Source of the DNA: Candidatus Aerophobota bacterium
GTDB lineage: Bacteria; Aerophobota; Aerophobia; Aerophobales; B47-G16
Assembly: GCA_003648815.1 (NCBI GenBank)
Contig: QMPZ01000089.1
Coordinates: forward strand, 1-6,677
DNA: 6,677 nt
Reading direction: 5' to 3'
The translations under genes were made by a program, and so were the position numbers. Positions 1 to 6,154 of this stretch are shown here, piece after piece. The first letter of the stretch is position 1; every line of letters starts with the position of its first letter. The notes below the pieces were generated by a model, which saw nothing but the letters and a program-made list of their open reading frames with translations, had not been told where the DNA came from and searched no databases.

Positions 1-20
1 GACTTTCTTGTATTTTATTA

Positions 21-26
21 TATAAT
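21..26 (+). promoter_or_regulatory. Likely -10 box of the tRNA array promoter
   Basis: A perfect TATAAT lies 21 bases before tRNA-Pro in an AT-rich stretch. Transcription would start near position 33, about 15 bases before the tRNA. The -35 box would fall at or beyond the left edge. The window opens with GACT, which would fit the tail of a TTGACT hexamer at a 16-base spacing, but the first two bases are not visible. The promoter is inferred from the -10 box alone. Confidence 0.5.
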
Positions 27-47
27 TAAAACCAAAATCCCATCTGG

Positions 48-122
48 CGGGGCGTGGCGCAGCCTGGCAAGCGCACTTGCTTTGGGAGCAAGGGGTCGTG
101 AGTTCAAATCTCACCGCCCCGA
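48..122 (+). tRNA. tRNA-Pro(TGG)
   Basis: A full cloverleaf can be drawn. The acceptor CGGGGCG (48-54) pairs with CGCCCCG (115-121), and the D stem GCGC pairs with GCGC (57-60/71-74). The anticodon stem CTTGC/GCAAG encloses the loop TTTGGGA with anticodon TGG at 83-85. The T stem GTGAG/CTCAC encloses TTCAAAT. The discriminator is A122, and the next bases are CCC, so CCA is not encoded and must be added enzymatically. It is the first gene of the seven-tRNA array. Confidence 0.97.
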
Positions 123-161
123 CCCAAGAAGCTTGTTTAACACACTATAGAGATCGTTTCC

Positions 162-191
162 TTAATTTCCCTTGAGTGTACGTCCTATTAT
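162..191 (+). promoter_or_regulatory. Weak candidate internal promoter before tRNA-Arg
   Basis: The 85-base gap between tRNA-Pro and tRNA-Arg is the widest in the array. It holds TATTAT (186-191), five of six matches to the -10 consensus, and TTAATT (162-167) 18 bases upstream, only three of six matches to the -35. A start near 198 would lie about 10 bases before the tRNA. An internal promoter could separate the last six tRNAs from tRNA-Pro, but AT-rich chance is a real alternative. Confidence 0.22.
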
Positions 192-207
192 CCCAGTTTA
201 TATAAAC

Positions 208-284
208 GCGCCTGTAGCTCAGTTGGATAGAGCAGCGGACTTCTAATCCGCGGGTCGGGAGTTCGAGTCCCCCCAGGCGCGCCA
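208..284 (+). tRNA. tRNA-Arg(TCT)
   Basis: The acceptor GCGCCTG (208-214) pairs with CAGGCGC (274-280), the discriminator is G281, and CCA is encoded at 282-284. The D arm is GCTC/GAGC, the anticodon stem GCGGA/TCCGC, and the loop CTTCTAA gives TCT at 242-244. This tRNA reads AGA and, by wobble, AGG. These are the dominant arginine codons in the protein genes of this window, so it is probably a heavily used species here. Confidence 0.97.
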
Positions 285-290
285 ATAGAA

Positions 291-363
291 GCGGGGGTAG
301 CTCAGCTGGTAGAGCATCGGCCTTCCAAGCCGATGGTCGCGGGTTCGAATCCCGTTCCCCGCT
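291..363 (+). tRNA. tRNA-Gly(TCC)
   Basis: It begins six bases after tRNA-Arg. The acceptor GCGGGGG (291-297) pairs with TCCCCGC (356-362) with one G-T wobble, and the discriminator is T363. The anticodon stem TCGGC/GCCGA encloses CTTCCAA with TCC at 324-326. The T arm carries TTCGAAT. CCA is not encoded; the next bases are CTC. It reads GGA/GGG and shares most of its T arm with the second glycine tRNA of the array. Confidence 0.97.
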
Positions 364-364
364 C

Positions 365-388
365 TAAGCTAGCTAAAGACGTAGCTTA
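365..388 (+). repeat. 7-bp inverted repeat in the Gly-His tRNA spacer
   Basis: TAAGCTA (365-371) is perfectly complementary to TAGCTTA (382-388) across a 10-base loop, and it sits between tRNA-Gly and tRNA-His. In the polycistronic precursor it could form a small hairpin used in spacer processing. No T tract follows, so it is not a standard terminator. A chance repeat of this size in a short spacer cannot be ruled out. Confidence 0.45.
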
Positions 389-396
389 GTGGGCTC

Positions 397-471
397 GGTG
401 AGCGTAGCTCAGCTGGTTAGAGCACTGGACTGTGGATCCAGTTGTCGGGGGTTCGAATCCCCTCGCTCACC
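397..471 (+). tRNA. tRNA-His(GTG)
   Basis: The acceptor GTGAGCG (398-404) pairs with CGCTCAC (464-470). G397 pairs with discriminator C471, giving the extra G(-1):C73 pair that is the identity hallmark of bacterial tRNA-His. The anticodon stem CTGGA/TCCAG encloses CTGTGGA with anticodon GTG. The T stem CGGGG/CCCCT carries TTCGAAT. The 3' bases are CTG, so CCA is added after transcription. Confidence 0.97.
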
Positions 472-483
472 CTGCATATAGGT

Positions 484-559
484 GGGTTGTTAGCTCAATT
501 GGTAGAGCAACGGACTCTTAATCCGTAGGTTACAGGTTCGAGTCCTGTACAACCCACCA
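484..559 (+). tRNA. tRNA-Lys(CTT)
   Basis: The acceptor GGGTTGT (484-490) pairs with ACAACCC (549-555), the discriminator is A556, and CCA is encoded at 557-559. The anticodon stem ACGGA/TCCGT encloses CTCTTAA with CTT at 517-519, reading AAG. It lies 12 bases after tRNA-His and two bases before the next gene, so excision needs tight RNase P and 3' processing. Confidence 0.97.
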
Positions 560-561
560 GT

Positions 562-633
562 GCGGGAATAGCTCAGTGGTAGAGCATCACCTTGCCAAGG
601 TGAGGGCCGCGGGTTCGAATCCCGTTTCCCGCT
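562..633 (+). tRNA. tRNA-Gly(GCC)
   Basis: The acceptor GCGGGAA (562-568) pairs with TTCCCGC (626-632), and the discriminator is T633. The anticodon stem TCACC/GGTGA encloses TTGCCAA with GCC at 594-596, reading GGC/GGT. CCA is absent; the next bases are CCT. Together with the TCC isoacceptor at 291-363 the array covers all four glycine codons. Confidence 0.97.
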
Positions 634-649
634 CCTTATTCTCTTGGGT

Positions 650-734
650 GCGAGGGTGGCGGAATTGGTAGACGCGCTAGACTTAGGATCTAGTGAGGCA
701 ACTCGTGCGGGTTCAAATCCCGCCTCTCGCACCA
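650..734 (+). tRNA. tRNA-Leu(TAG)
   Basis: This is a class II tRNA with a long variable arm. The acceptor GCGAGGG (650-656) pairs with CTCTCGC (724-730) including one wobble, the discriminator is A731, and CCA is encoded at 732-734. The anticodon stem CTAGA/TCTAG encloses CTTAGGA with TAG at 684-686. The variable arm forms GAG/CTC around GCAA (695-704). It is the last tRNA of the array. No convincing terminator follows. Confidence 0.97.
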
Positions 735-756
735 AGCCAAATAAAAAGATTAAAAG

Positions 757-784
757 TTGGTGTGCGGATTTATTTTTTTATATG
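757..784 (+). promoter_or_regulatory. Weak candidate promoter for the tig leader
   Basis: TTGGTG (757-762) and TATATG (779-784) are separated by 16 bases; each is only a partial match to the -35 and -10 consensus. A start near 791 would put the structured element at 809-929 wholly within the 5' leader of tig. The alternative is that tig is read through from the tRNA array. The rest of the 735-808 stretch is AT-rich, with a T run at 773-779 and no other recognisable content. Confidence 0.22.
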
Positions 785-808
785 TAGGCCTTCCAAGGTA
801 TGGGAATC

Positions 809-929
809 TTAATAAAAGGGGAGTATAGATTCTTAACTTCTTTGAGGGAAACGACACTTGGGAAACATAGGCTTCCGCCCATTCCTTCGGAATGACCCCC
901 TCAACGCTTCGCTGCTCCCCCTTTATTAA
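809..929 (+). promoter_or_regulatory. Nested inverted-repeat element (possible structured leader RNA) ahead of tig
   Basis: Three nested pairings can be read directly. An outer stem joins 809-825 with 913-929 over 17 positions, with one A-C mismatch (817/921) and one G-T wobble. A perfect 7-bp stem joins 842-848 with 898-904. A 6-bp hairpin pairs 880-885 with 889-894 around TTC. The segment at 861-879 offers further small pairings (GGAA/TTCC or GGC/GCC). No known riboswitch or RNA family was recognised. It could be a cis-regulatory leader for tig, an independent small RNA, or a miniature palindromic repeat element. Strand is assigned from the tig context only. Confidence 0.5.
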
Positions 930-993
930 ACTCCTATATTTCAGGAAAAGCAAGTGCTGGTCTTGCAAGTATTACCTTAGGGAGGATTAAAAT

Positions 994-2292
994 ATGCAGG
1001 TGGTTGTGGAGAAAAGGGAAGGAGCAGAGTTCAGCCTAAAGGTCGAGATGCCAAAGGAGAAGGTAAGGGAGGAATTTTCTCGAGCATTTCGCAGGTTAGT
1101 TAAAGATACACAAATCCCGGGATTTAGAAAGGGAAAAATTCCTCGTAAGATATTTGAGAGAAGATTCGGCACTCAGATAATCCGGGAAGAGGCGATGAAA
1201 GGACTTTTCCCCCAGGTATATGAGGAAATAGTAAATGAGCATAAGTTAGTCCCCATCGTGGACCCGGAACTTGAGATCATTCAGCTTGCTGAAGATAAAC
1301 CCCTCATCTTGAGGGTTAATCTAATAACCAGACCAGAGACGAAGCTGGGCAAATACAGAGGGATCAAGATTAAGGCAAGGAAGACGGACGTCCTGGACGA
1401 TGAGGTAACGGTGGCACTAAGGGAGCTGCAGAAGCAATATGTTGATTATGTTTCCGTGGAAGGAAGAAGAGAGGCAAGGGAAGGTGATCGACTGATCCTG
1501 GACTGGCAGGCCTTTTTTGAGGGAGAAAAGCTACCCGAAGAAAAAGGGGAAGACAGCGTTCTTCAATTAAACTCAAATATACTTCCCAAACCTTTATTTG
1601 AGGGTTTAATAGGCTCGAAGGTGGGCGAGCACAAAAGGATAGAAGTTCAATTCCCACCCGAGCATCCTCGAAAGGATTTTGCTGGCAGAAAAATAACCTT
1701 CCAGATTACAGTAAAGGAAATAAAGGAAGAGGTGTTCCCCCCGCTTGATGATGAATTCGCCAAAAACTTAAATTTTAAAGATTTGAAGAGCTTAAAAGAA
1801 CACCTCCGAGAGAATATAAAAAGGGCAAAGGAAGAGCGGGAAAGAAGAAGGATAAGAGAGGAGATAGTAAAAAGAGTGGTGGATGATGCGCAAATAGAAA
1901 TCCCCCCGTCCCTGGAGAGGAAAAAGGTAGAGGAAAGGATTGAGAGACTGAAGCAGGATTTAAAAAACCAGGGACGCTCACTACAGGATTACTTAGAGGA
2001 GGAAGGACTAAAGGAAGAGGATCTTCGAGAAAGAATTAAATCAAGGGTAAGGGAAGAACTGAAGACCTTTTTCGTATTGGAGGCCATCGCCGAAAAGGAG
2101 AAGATTCATGTCAGCGAAGAGGAACTGGAGACAAGGTTAAGGTCTGCTACAGGAGGGCAAAGGGAGGAAAAAATAAGAAAGTTAAAGGCTCGCCTTTCTA
2201 AGGAAGGCAGGCTAGACTCCATAGTTGGGCAGATGAGAATGGAAAAGGTAATTGATTTTTTATATAGGGAAGCTGAAATAAATCTTAATTAA
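994..2292 (+). CDS. tig: Trigger factor, ribosome-associated chaperone and peptidyl-prolyl isomerase
   Basis: This is a 432-residue protein, the usual length for trigger factor, a cytosolic chaperone that binds at the ribosome exit tunnel and shields nascent chains. The N-terminal ribosome-binding domain contains the signature GFRKGKIP at residues 43-50. An FKBP-like isomerase domain lies at about 162-243, introduced by REGD and ending in FQITVKEIKEE. The rest (about 250-432) is the helical, highly charged substrate-cradling domain, with long Glu/Lys/Arg-rich stretches. The ATG start is supported by AGGGAGGA at 979-986, eight bases upstream. It is followed 38 bases later by clpP, the common pairing of nascent-chain folding with proteolysis. 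Arginine codons are mostly AGA/AGG. No truncation or frameshift was seen. Confidence 0.96.
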   Translation: MQVVVEKREGAEFSLKVEMPKEKVREEFSRAFRRLVKDTQIPGFRKGKIPRKIFERRFGTQIIREEAMKGLFPQVYEEIVNEHKLVPIVDPELEIIQLAEDKPLILRVNLITRPETKLGKYRGIKIKARKTDVLDDEVTVALRELQKQYVDYVSVEGRREAREGDRLILDWQAFFEGEKLPEEKGEDSVLQLNSNILPKPLFEGLIGSKVGEHKRIEVQFPPEHPRKDFAGRKITFQITVKEIKEEVFPPLDDEFAKNLNFKDLKSLKEHLRENIKRAKEERERRRIREEIVKRVVDDAQIEIPPSLERKKVEERIERLKQDLKNQGRSLQDYLEEEGLKEEDLRERIKSRVREELKTFFVLEAIAEKEKIHVSEEELETRLRSATGGQREEKIRKLKARLSKEGRLDSIVGQMRMEKVIDFLYREAEINLN

Positions 2293-2301
2293 TATCGACA
2301 G

Positions 2302-2320
2302 CTTAACTATTTTAGTTAAG
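2302..2320 (+). promoter_or_regulatory. Hairpin reaching into the clpP ribosome binding site
   Basis: CTTAACTA (2302-2309) is perfectly complementary to TAGTTAAG (2313-2320) with a three-base TTT loop; if the loop strains, seven pairs with a five-base loop remain. The right arm ends inside the Shine-Dalgarno AAGGAGA (2318-2324), covering its first three bases. The stem is mostly A-T, so it would be weak and could melt with temperature or under a passing ribosome. There is no T tract, so it does not look like a terminator. Confidence 0.45.
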
Positions 2321-2330
2321 GAGAGAAAAA

Positions 2331-2915
2331 ATGACGTTGGTTCCTATAGTTATAGAGAGGACAGCCAGAGGGGAGAGGGCATATGACATTTATTCCCGCT
2401 TGCTTAAGGACAGAATAATCTTTATAGGGCAGCCTATAGATGATAACGTGGCTAACACGGTGATCGCTCAGATGCTTTTTCTGGAAGTTGAGGATCCCAA
2501 CAAGGACATATATCTTTACATTAACTCCCCTGGAGGACTGGTAACGGCGGGGTTGGCCATTTACGATACTATGCAGTATGTAAAGCCTGACATATCCACT
2601 ATTTGCATGGGACAGGCGGCCAGCGCAGCGGCCCTGCTTTTAGCTGCAGGAACTCCTGGAAAAAGGATGAGCCTGCCTAACGCCAGCATTTTAATTCACC
2701 AACCCATGGGAGGGGCACAGGGACAGGCCACTGACATAGGAATTCAGGCTCGCCAAATCCTCAGAATTAAGGACAGACTAAACAGGATCTTCGTAAAACA
2801 CACCGGACAGCCCTTAGAGAAAATTGAAAGGGATACAGACAGGGATTTTTATATGACCGCAGAAGAAGCCAAGGAATACGGAATTATCGATAAGGTAATT
2901 GAAAAAAGAAAATAA
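2331..2915 (+). CDS. clpP: ATP-dependent Clp protease proteolytic subunit (serine peptidase S14)
   Basis: This is a 194-residue protein of normal ClpP length. ClpP forms a double heptameric barrel that degrades proteins fed in by AAA+ unfoldases such as ClpX, ClpA or ClpC. The catalytic triad is visible as Ser98 in GQAASAA, His123 in LIHQP and Asp172 in DTDRDFYM. The segment YINSPGG (63-69) is the oxyanion-loop region, and the C-terminal EYGIIDKV motif is typical. The ATG lies six bases after AAGGAGA (2318-2324), and an AT-rich hairpin overlaps that site. It follows tig closely, probably in one transcript. No unfoldase gene follows: the next gene is an ATPase A subunit, where clpX is usually found in tig-clpP clusters. 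Confidence 0.97.
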   Translation: MTLVPIVIERTARGERAYDIYSRLLKDRIIFIGQPIDDNVANTVIAQMLFLEVEDPNKDIYLYINSPGGLVTAGLAIYDTMQYVKPDISTICMGQAASAAALLLAAGTPGKRMSLPNASILIHQPMGGAQGQATDIGIQARQILRIKDRLNRIFVKHTGQPLEKIERDTDRDFYMTAEEAKEYGIIDKVIEKRK

Positions 2916-2943
2916 CGAATTTCCCTTCCCATAGATACTTCCT

Positions 2944-2980
2944 TAACTTAAACCCTTGGCATCGCATATATCTTAAGTTA
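2944..2980 (+). promoter_or_regulatory. Inverted repeat abutting the atpA ribosome binding site
   Basis: TAACTTAA (2944-2951) is perfectly complementary to TTAAGTTA (2973-2980) over a 21-base loop. The right arm ends directly before TAGGAG (2981-2986), the Shine-Dalgarno of atpA. The left arm overlaps a CTTAACT copy (2942-2948), also present in the clpP hairpin. It may be an RNA hairpin or a protein-binding palindrome. A weak promoter reading (TTAACT 2943-2948, TATATC 2967-2972, 18-base spacer) overlaps it and cannot be excluded. The stem has only two G-C pairs. Confidence 0.4.
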
Positions 2981-2994
2981 TAGGAGCTTGCATA

Positions 2995-4767
2995 ATGAGC
3001 ACACAGGGAAAAATAGTTAAGGTCTCCGGTCCCTTAGTGATAGCAGAGGGAATTCCTGGAGCACGTATGTACGATGTAGTCAGAGTTGGCAGAGAAAGGC
3101 TTATCGGAGAGGTCCTGGAGATAAGAGGCGAGAAGGTCTCCATTCAAGTTTATGAGGAGACGGGCGGACTCAAACCTGGTGAGCCGGTAGAATCAACCTA
3201 TCAGCCTCTTTCGGTGGAACTTGCCCCGGGTCTTCTGGGAAATATCTACGATGGAATACAGCGCCCTTTAGATTTGATCAGGGCAGAAAGAGGAGATTTT
3301 ATCGAACGCGGAATTGAGATGAAAGCCATTGATAGAGAAAAGGAATGGGAATTTGAACCGAGGGTAAGGGAGGGAGAAGAGGTAACAGCAGGAGATATCC
3401 TGGGGACAGTTCAGGAGACAGAAATAGTTGAACATCGCATTATGGTTCCCTTCGGAATAAAGGGAAAAGTGGTGAGGATTCACTCAGGAAAAGCAAAAGT
3501 AGAGGATGTAGTGGCGGTAATTAAAACCCCGCAAGGGGAAGAAAAAAAGATCTGTATGCTTACCAGGTGGCCGGTGAGGAAAATGAGGCCTTACAGACAG
3601 CAACTGGCTCCCAAAGAGCCCTTAATCACCGGCCAAAGGGTCATCGACACCTTCTTTCCCATAGCCAAGGGAGGGACTGCCTGCATACCCGGCCCCTTTG
3701 GGAGCGGCAAGACGGTCATCCAGCACCAGCTATCCAAATGGGCAGACGCGGACATCATCATCTTTGTAGGATGTGGTGAACGTGGTAATGAGATGGCTGA
3801 CGTGCTGAGGCAATTTCCCAAGTTAAAGGACCCCAGAACCGGCAAGTCCTTGATGCAAAGGACTATCTTGATCGCCAACACCTCCAATATGCCGGTAGCT
3901 GCCCGGGAATCCTCCATTTACACGGGCATAACCTTGGCGGAATACTATCGAGATATGGGATATAACGTTGCCTTGATGGCTGATTCCACCTCCCGGTGGG
4001 CTGAGGCTCTAAGAGAAATGTCAGGCAGGCTTGAGGAAATTCCAGGAGAAGAAGGCTATCCAGCTTACCTTTCCTCAAGGCTGGCTGAGTTCTATGAAAG
4101 AGCAGGAAGGGTAATCTGCTTAGGAAAGGATGGACGAGAGGCAAGCCTGACAGCTATTGGAGCTGTATCTCCTCCAGGAGGAGACCTTTCCGAACCGGTA
4201 ACCCAGGCCACCTTGAGGGTGGTAAGGGTCTTCTGGGCTCTGGTATCCGAGCTTGCTTACCAAAGACATTTTCCAGCCATACACTGGCTGCGCAGCTACT
4301 CTCTTTATATTGATAACCTCAGGGATTACTTTGCTAAGGAGGTCGCTTCTGACTGGATGGATTTGAGAAATCGTGCCATAGCTCTTCTCCAAAGAGAAGA
4401 TGAGTTAAAGGAGACGGTAAGACTGGTGGGATTGGACGTCTTATCGGATGAGGATAGAATAGCTATGGAGACAGCTCGTTCTTTAAGGGAGGATTTCCTT
4501 CAGCAATTTGCCTTTCATGAGGTGGACACCTACAGCCCGATAAAGAAACAGTATTTGATGCTCAGAGTAATCCTTAAATATTATGATTTATCGCTGCAGG
4601 CCTTGAAAAGAGGAGCTTCCTTAGACAAACTTATCTCTCTTCCTGTAAGGGAAGATATAGCAAGGATGAAATACATTCCCAACGAAAATGTGGAAAGGGA
4701 GATAGGAAGGATAGAACAGAAATTGAAAGATGAGATTGAGGAGTTAGTCAAGGTAAAAATATCTTGA
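2995..4767 (+). CDS. atpA: V/A-type ATP synthase/ATPase subunit A (catalytic)
   Basis: This 590-residue protein (also called NtpA/VatA in other systems) has the normal family length. Three A and three B subunits form the cytoplasmic head that makes or hydrolyses ATP, coupled to ion flow through a membrane sector. An N-terminal beta-barrel starts with GKIVKVSGPLVIAEG. The A-specific insertion (roughly 110-190) is what separates this family from F-type beta. The Walker A motif GPFGSGKT is at 233-240 with Lys239. The catalytic glutamate is Glu262 in GCGERGNEM, the Walker B Asp330 is in ALMADSTSRWAEALRE, and SPPGGDLSEPVT is at 392-403. The ATG lies eight bases after TAGGAG (2981-2986). All key residues are intact, so it looks functional. 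It follows clpP by 79 bases. No E, C or F stalk-subunit gene precedes it. Confidence 0.97.
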   Translation: MSTQGKIVKVSGPLVIAEGIPGARMYDVVRVGRERLIGEVLEIRGEKVSIQVYEETGGLKPGEPVESTYQPLSVELAPGLLGNIYDGIQRPLDLIRAERGDFIERGIEMKAIDREKEWEFEPRVREGEEVTAGDILGTVQETEIVEHRIMVPFGIKGKVVRIHSGKAKVEDVVAVIKTPQGEEKKICMLTRWPVRKMRPYRQQLAPKEPLITGQRVIDTFFPIAKGGTACIPGPFGSGKTVIQHQLSKWADADIIIFVGCGERGNEMADVLRQFPKLKDPRTGKSLMQRTILIANTSNMPVAARESSIYTGITLAEYYRDMGYNVALMADSTSRWAEALREMSGRLEEIPGEEGYPAYLSSRLAEFYERAGRVICLGKDGREASLTAIGAVSPPGGDLSEPVTQATLRVVRVFWALVSELAYQRHFPAIHWLRSYSLYIDNLRDYFAKEVASDWMDLRNRAIALLQREDELKETVRLVGLDVLSDEDRIAMETARSLREDFLQQFAFHEVDTYSPIKKQYLMLRVILKYYDLSLQALKRGASLDKLISLPVREDIARMKYIPNENVEREIGRIEQKLKDEIEELVKVKIS

Positions 4768-4780
4768 TGGAGAACCCAAC

Positions 4781-6154
4781 ATGCCAGTAACAGAATACAC
4801 CAAAGTAAAGGAACTATTTGGCCCTTTAATGCTGGTGGAGAAGGTATCGGATGTCGCCTATGAGGAACTGGTGGAAATTGAACTGTCCAATGGAGAAAGA
4901 AGAAGAGGAAGAGTGCTTGAGATAAGTTCGGATGCTGCATTGGTACAACTTTTTGAGCGATCTGTCGAGCTGGGAACCGACCAGGCCAAGGTGAAATTCC
5001 TGGGCAGAGGTATTCAGTTGGGCGTATCTGAGGACCTGTTGGGAAGGGTATTTGATGGATGGGGAAGACCTCGAGACGGAGGACCTCCCATAATCCCTGA
5101 AAAGAGATTGGATATAGCGGGAAGGCCGATCAATCCAGAAGCCCGTGCTTATCCGGTTGAGTTCATTCAAACAGGAATATCAGCTATAGATGGGCTTAAC
5201 ACCCTTTCCAGAGGACAGAAGCTGCCTATTTTCTCTGGCTCAGGCCTGCCGCACATTCAACTGGCCGCCCAGATCACCCGACAGGCAAAGGTGCTGGGAA
5301 AAGAAGAAGAATTCGCCGTCGTCTTCGCTGCTATGGGAATAACCTTTGAGGAAGGAAACTTCTTTATCTCCGATTTCGAGAAAAGCGGGGCGATGGAGAG
5401 GGTAACCCTCTTCCTCAACTTAGCTGATGACCCAGTCATCGAGAGAATAGCTACTCCTCGAATGGCCTTAACCTGCGCTGAATATCTGGCTTTCGAGAGG
5501 GATATGCATATCCTGGTCATTCTGATCGATATGACCAATTACGCCGAGGCCTTAAGAGAAATATCCGCTGCCCGACGGGAGGTTCCTGGAAGAAGGGGAT
5601 ATCCTGGCTACCTTTACACTGATCTTGCCACCATTTATGAGCGGGCAGGAAGAATTAGAGGGAAAAAGGGGTCCATCACCTTAATACCCATTCTTACCAT
5701 GCCCGATGACGATAAGACCCACCCCATACCTGACCTTACCGGCTACATCACCGAAGGGCAGATAATGCTTCAAAGAAGTCTCCATCAAAAGGGAATTTAT
5801 CCTCCAATTAACGTGCTTCCCTCTCTTTCCCGTTTAATGGATCAGGCAGTGGGGAAGGGTAAGACCCGTGAGGATCACCGGGAGCTTTCCAATCAGCTCT
5901 ACGCTGCCTATGCTCAGGGAATGGAGATCAGGGAAATGGCTCTGGTTATGGGAGAGGCAAGTCTCAGCGAGATGGACAGGAGATACCTCGAGTTTGCCGA
6001 TGAATTTGAACGAAAGTTCGTCGCACAAGGAGAAAATGAGGACAGGTCAGTTGAGCAGACCCTGGACATTGGCTGGCAGCTCCTCAGGATGCTTCCCAGA
6101 AGTGAACTGAAGCGGGTGAGAGATGAGTATATAGAGAAGTACTACGCAACTTAG
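4781..6154 (+). CDS. atpB: V/A-type ATP synthase/ATPase subunit B (regulatory, non-catalytic)
   Basis: This 457-residue protein has the normal length for B, the partner that alternates with A in the hexameric head and completes the active site from the neighbouring subunit. The P-loop position reads IFSGSGLPH (150-158) without the GKT triad, as expected for the non-catalytic subunit. PSLSRLMDQAVGKGKTREDH (347-366) holds the arginine finger, probably Arg351. HPIPDLTGYITEGQI is at 314-328. The ATG comes 13 bases after the stop of A, with GGAG at 4769-4772 placed eight bases upstream, so translation is probably coupled. In most V/A operons subunit D follows B directly. Here the next 353 bases hold no D gene, and then a GntR regulator starts. 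Confidence 0.97.
   Translation: MPVTEYTKVKELFGPLMLVEKVSDVAYEELVEIELSNGERRRGRVLEISSDAALVQLFERSVELGTDQAKVKFLGRGIQLGVSEDLLGRVFDGWGRPRDGGPPIIPEKRLDIAGRPINPEARAYPVEFIQTGISAIDGLNTLSRGQKLPIFSGSGLPHIQLAAQITRQAKVLGKEEEFAVVFAAMGITFEEGNFFISDFEKSGAMERVTLFLNLADDPVIERIATPRMALTCAEYLAFERDMHILVILIDMTNYAEALREISAARREVPGRRGYPGYLYTDLATIYERAGRIRGKKGSITLIPILTMPDDDKTHPIPDLTGYITEGQIMLQRSLHQKGIYPPINVLPSLSRLMDQAVGKGKTREDHRELSNQLYAAYAQGMEIREMALVMGEASLSEMDRRYLEFADEFERKFVAQGENEDRSVEQTLDIGWQLLRMLPRSELKRVRDEYIEKYYAT

Noticed and set aside
172..204. TTGAGT (172-177) with TATATA (199-204) as a promoter for tRNA-Arg.
   Set aside because: The spacer would be 21 bases and the start would fall inside the tRNA gene.
650..734. tRNA-Leu 3' end as an integration (att) site for a mobile element.
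   Set aside because: No second copy of the tRNA end, no integrase and no phage-like gene occur in the window.
490..735. 81-codon minus-strand ORF antisense to tRNA-Lys, Gly and Leu.
   Set aside because: It is the complement of clear tRNA genes. Peptides of this type are a known annotation artefact over tRNA arrays.
739..780. Possible terminator after tRNA-Leu (AAATAAA/TTTATTT with a T run).
   Set aside because: The stem is all A-T with a 23-base loop and no G-C core, so it would not act as a standard intrinsic terminator.
809..929. Resemblance of the minus strand of this element to the c-di-GMP-I (GEMM) riboswitch, from a CATTCC hairpin followed by GGGCGGAAGCC.
   Set aside because: The second GEMM helix and the conserved surrounding bases are missing, and no gene lies downstream on the minus strand, only tRNA genes.
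750..968. 72-codon minus-strand ORF across the tig leader.
   Set aside because: It runs through the nested inverted repeat, has no recognisable family, and faces the tRNA array. The inverted-repeat structure explains the sequence better.
2956..2984. TTGGCA as a -35 box for an atpA promoter.
   Set aside because: The matching -10 position would be TATAGG inside the Shine-Dalgarno, placing the start at or after the ribosome binding site.
4581..4940. 119-codon minus-strand ORF spanning the atpA-atpB junction.
   Set aside because: It is a shadow of two well-supported genes. The plus-strand frames hold all conserved motifs, and the minus product has no recognisable pattern.
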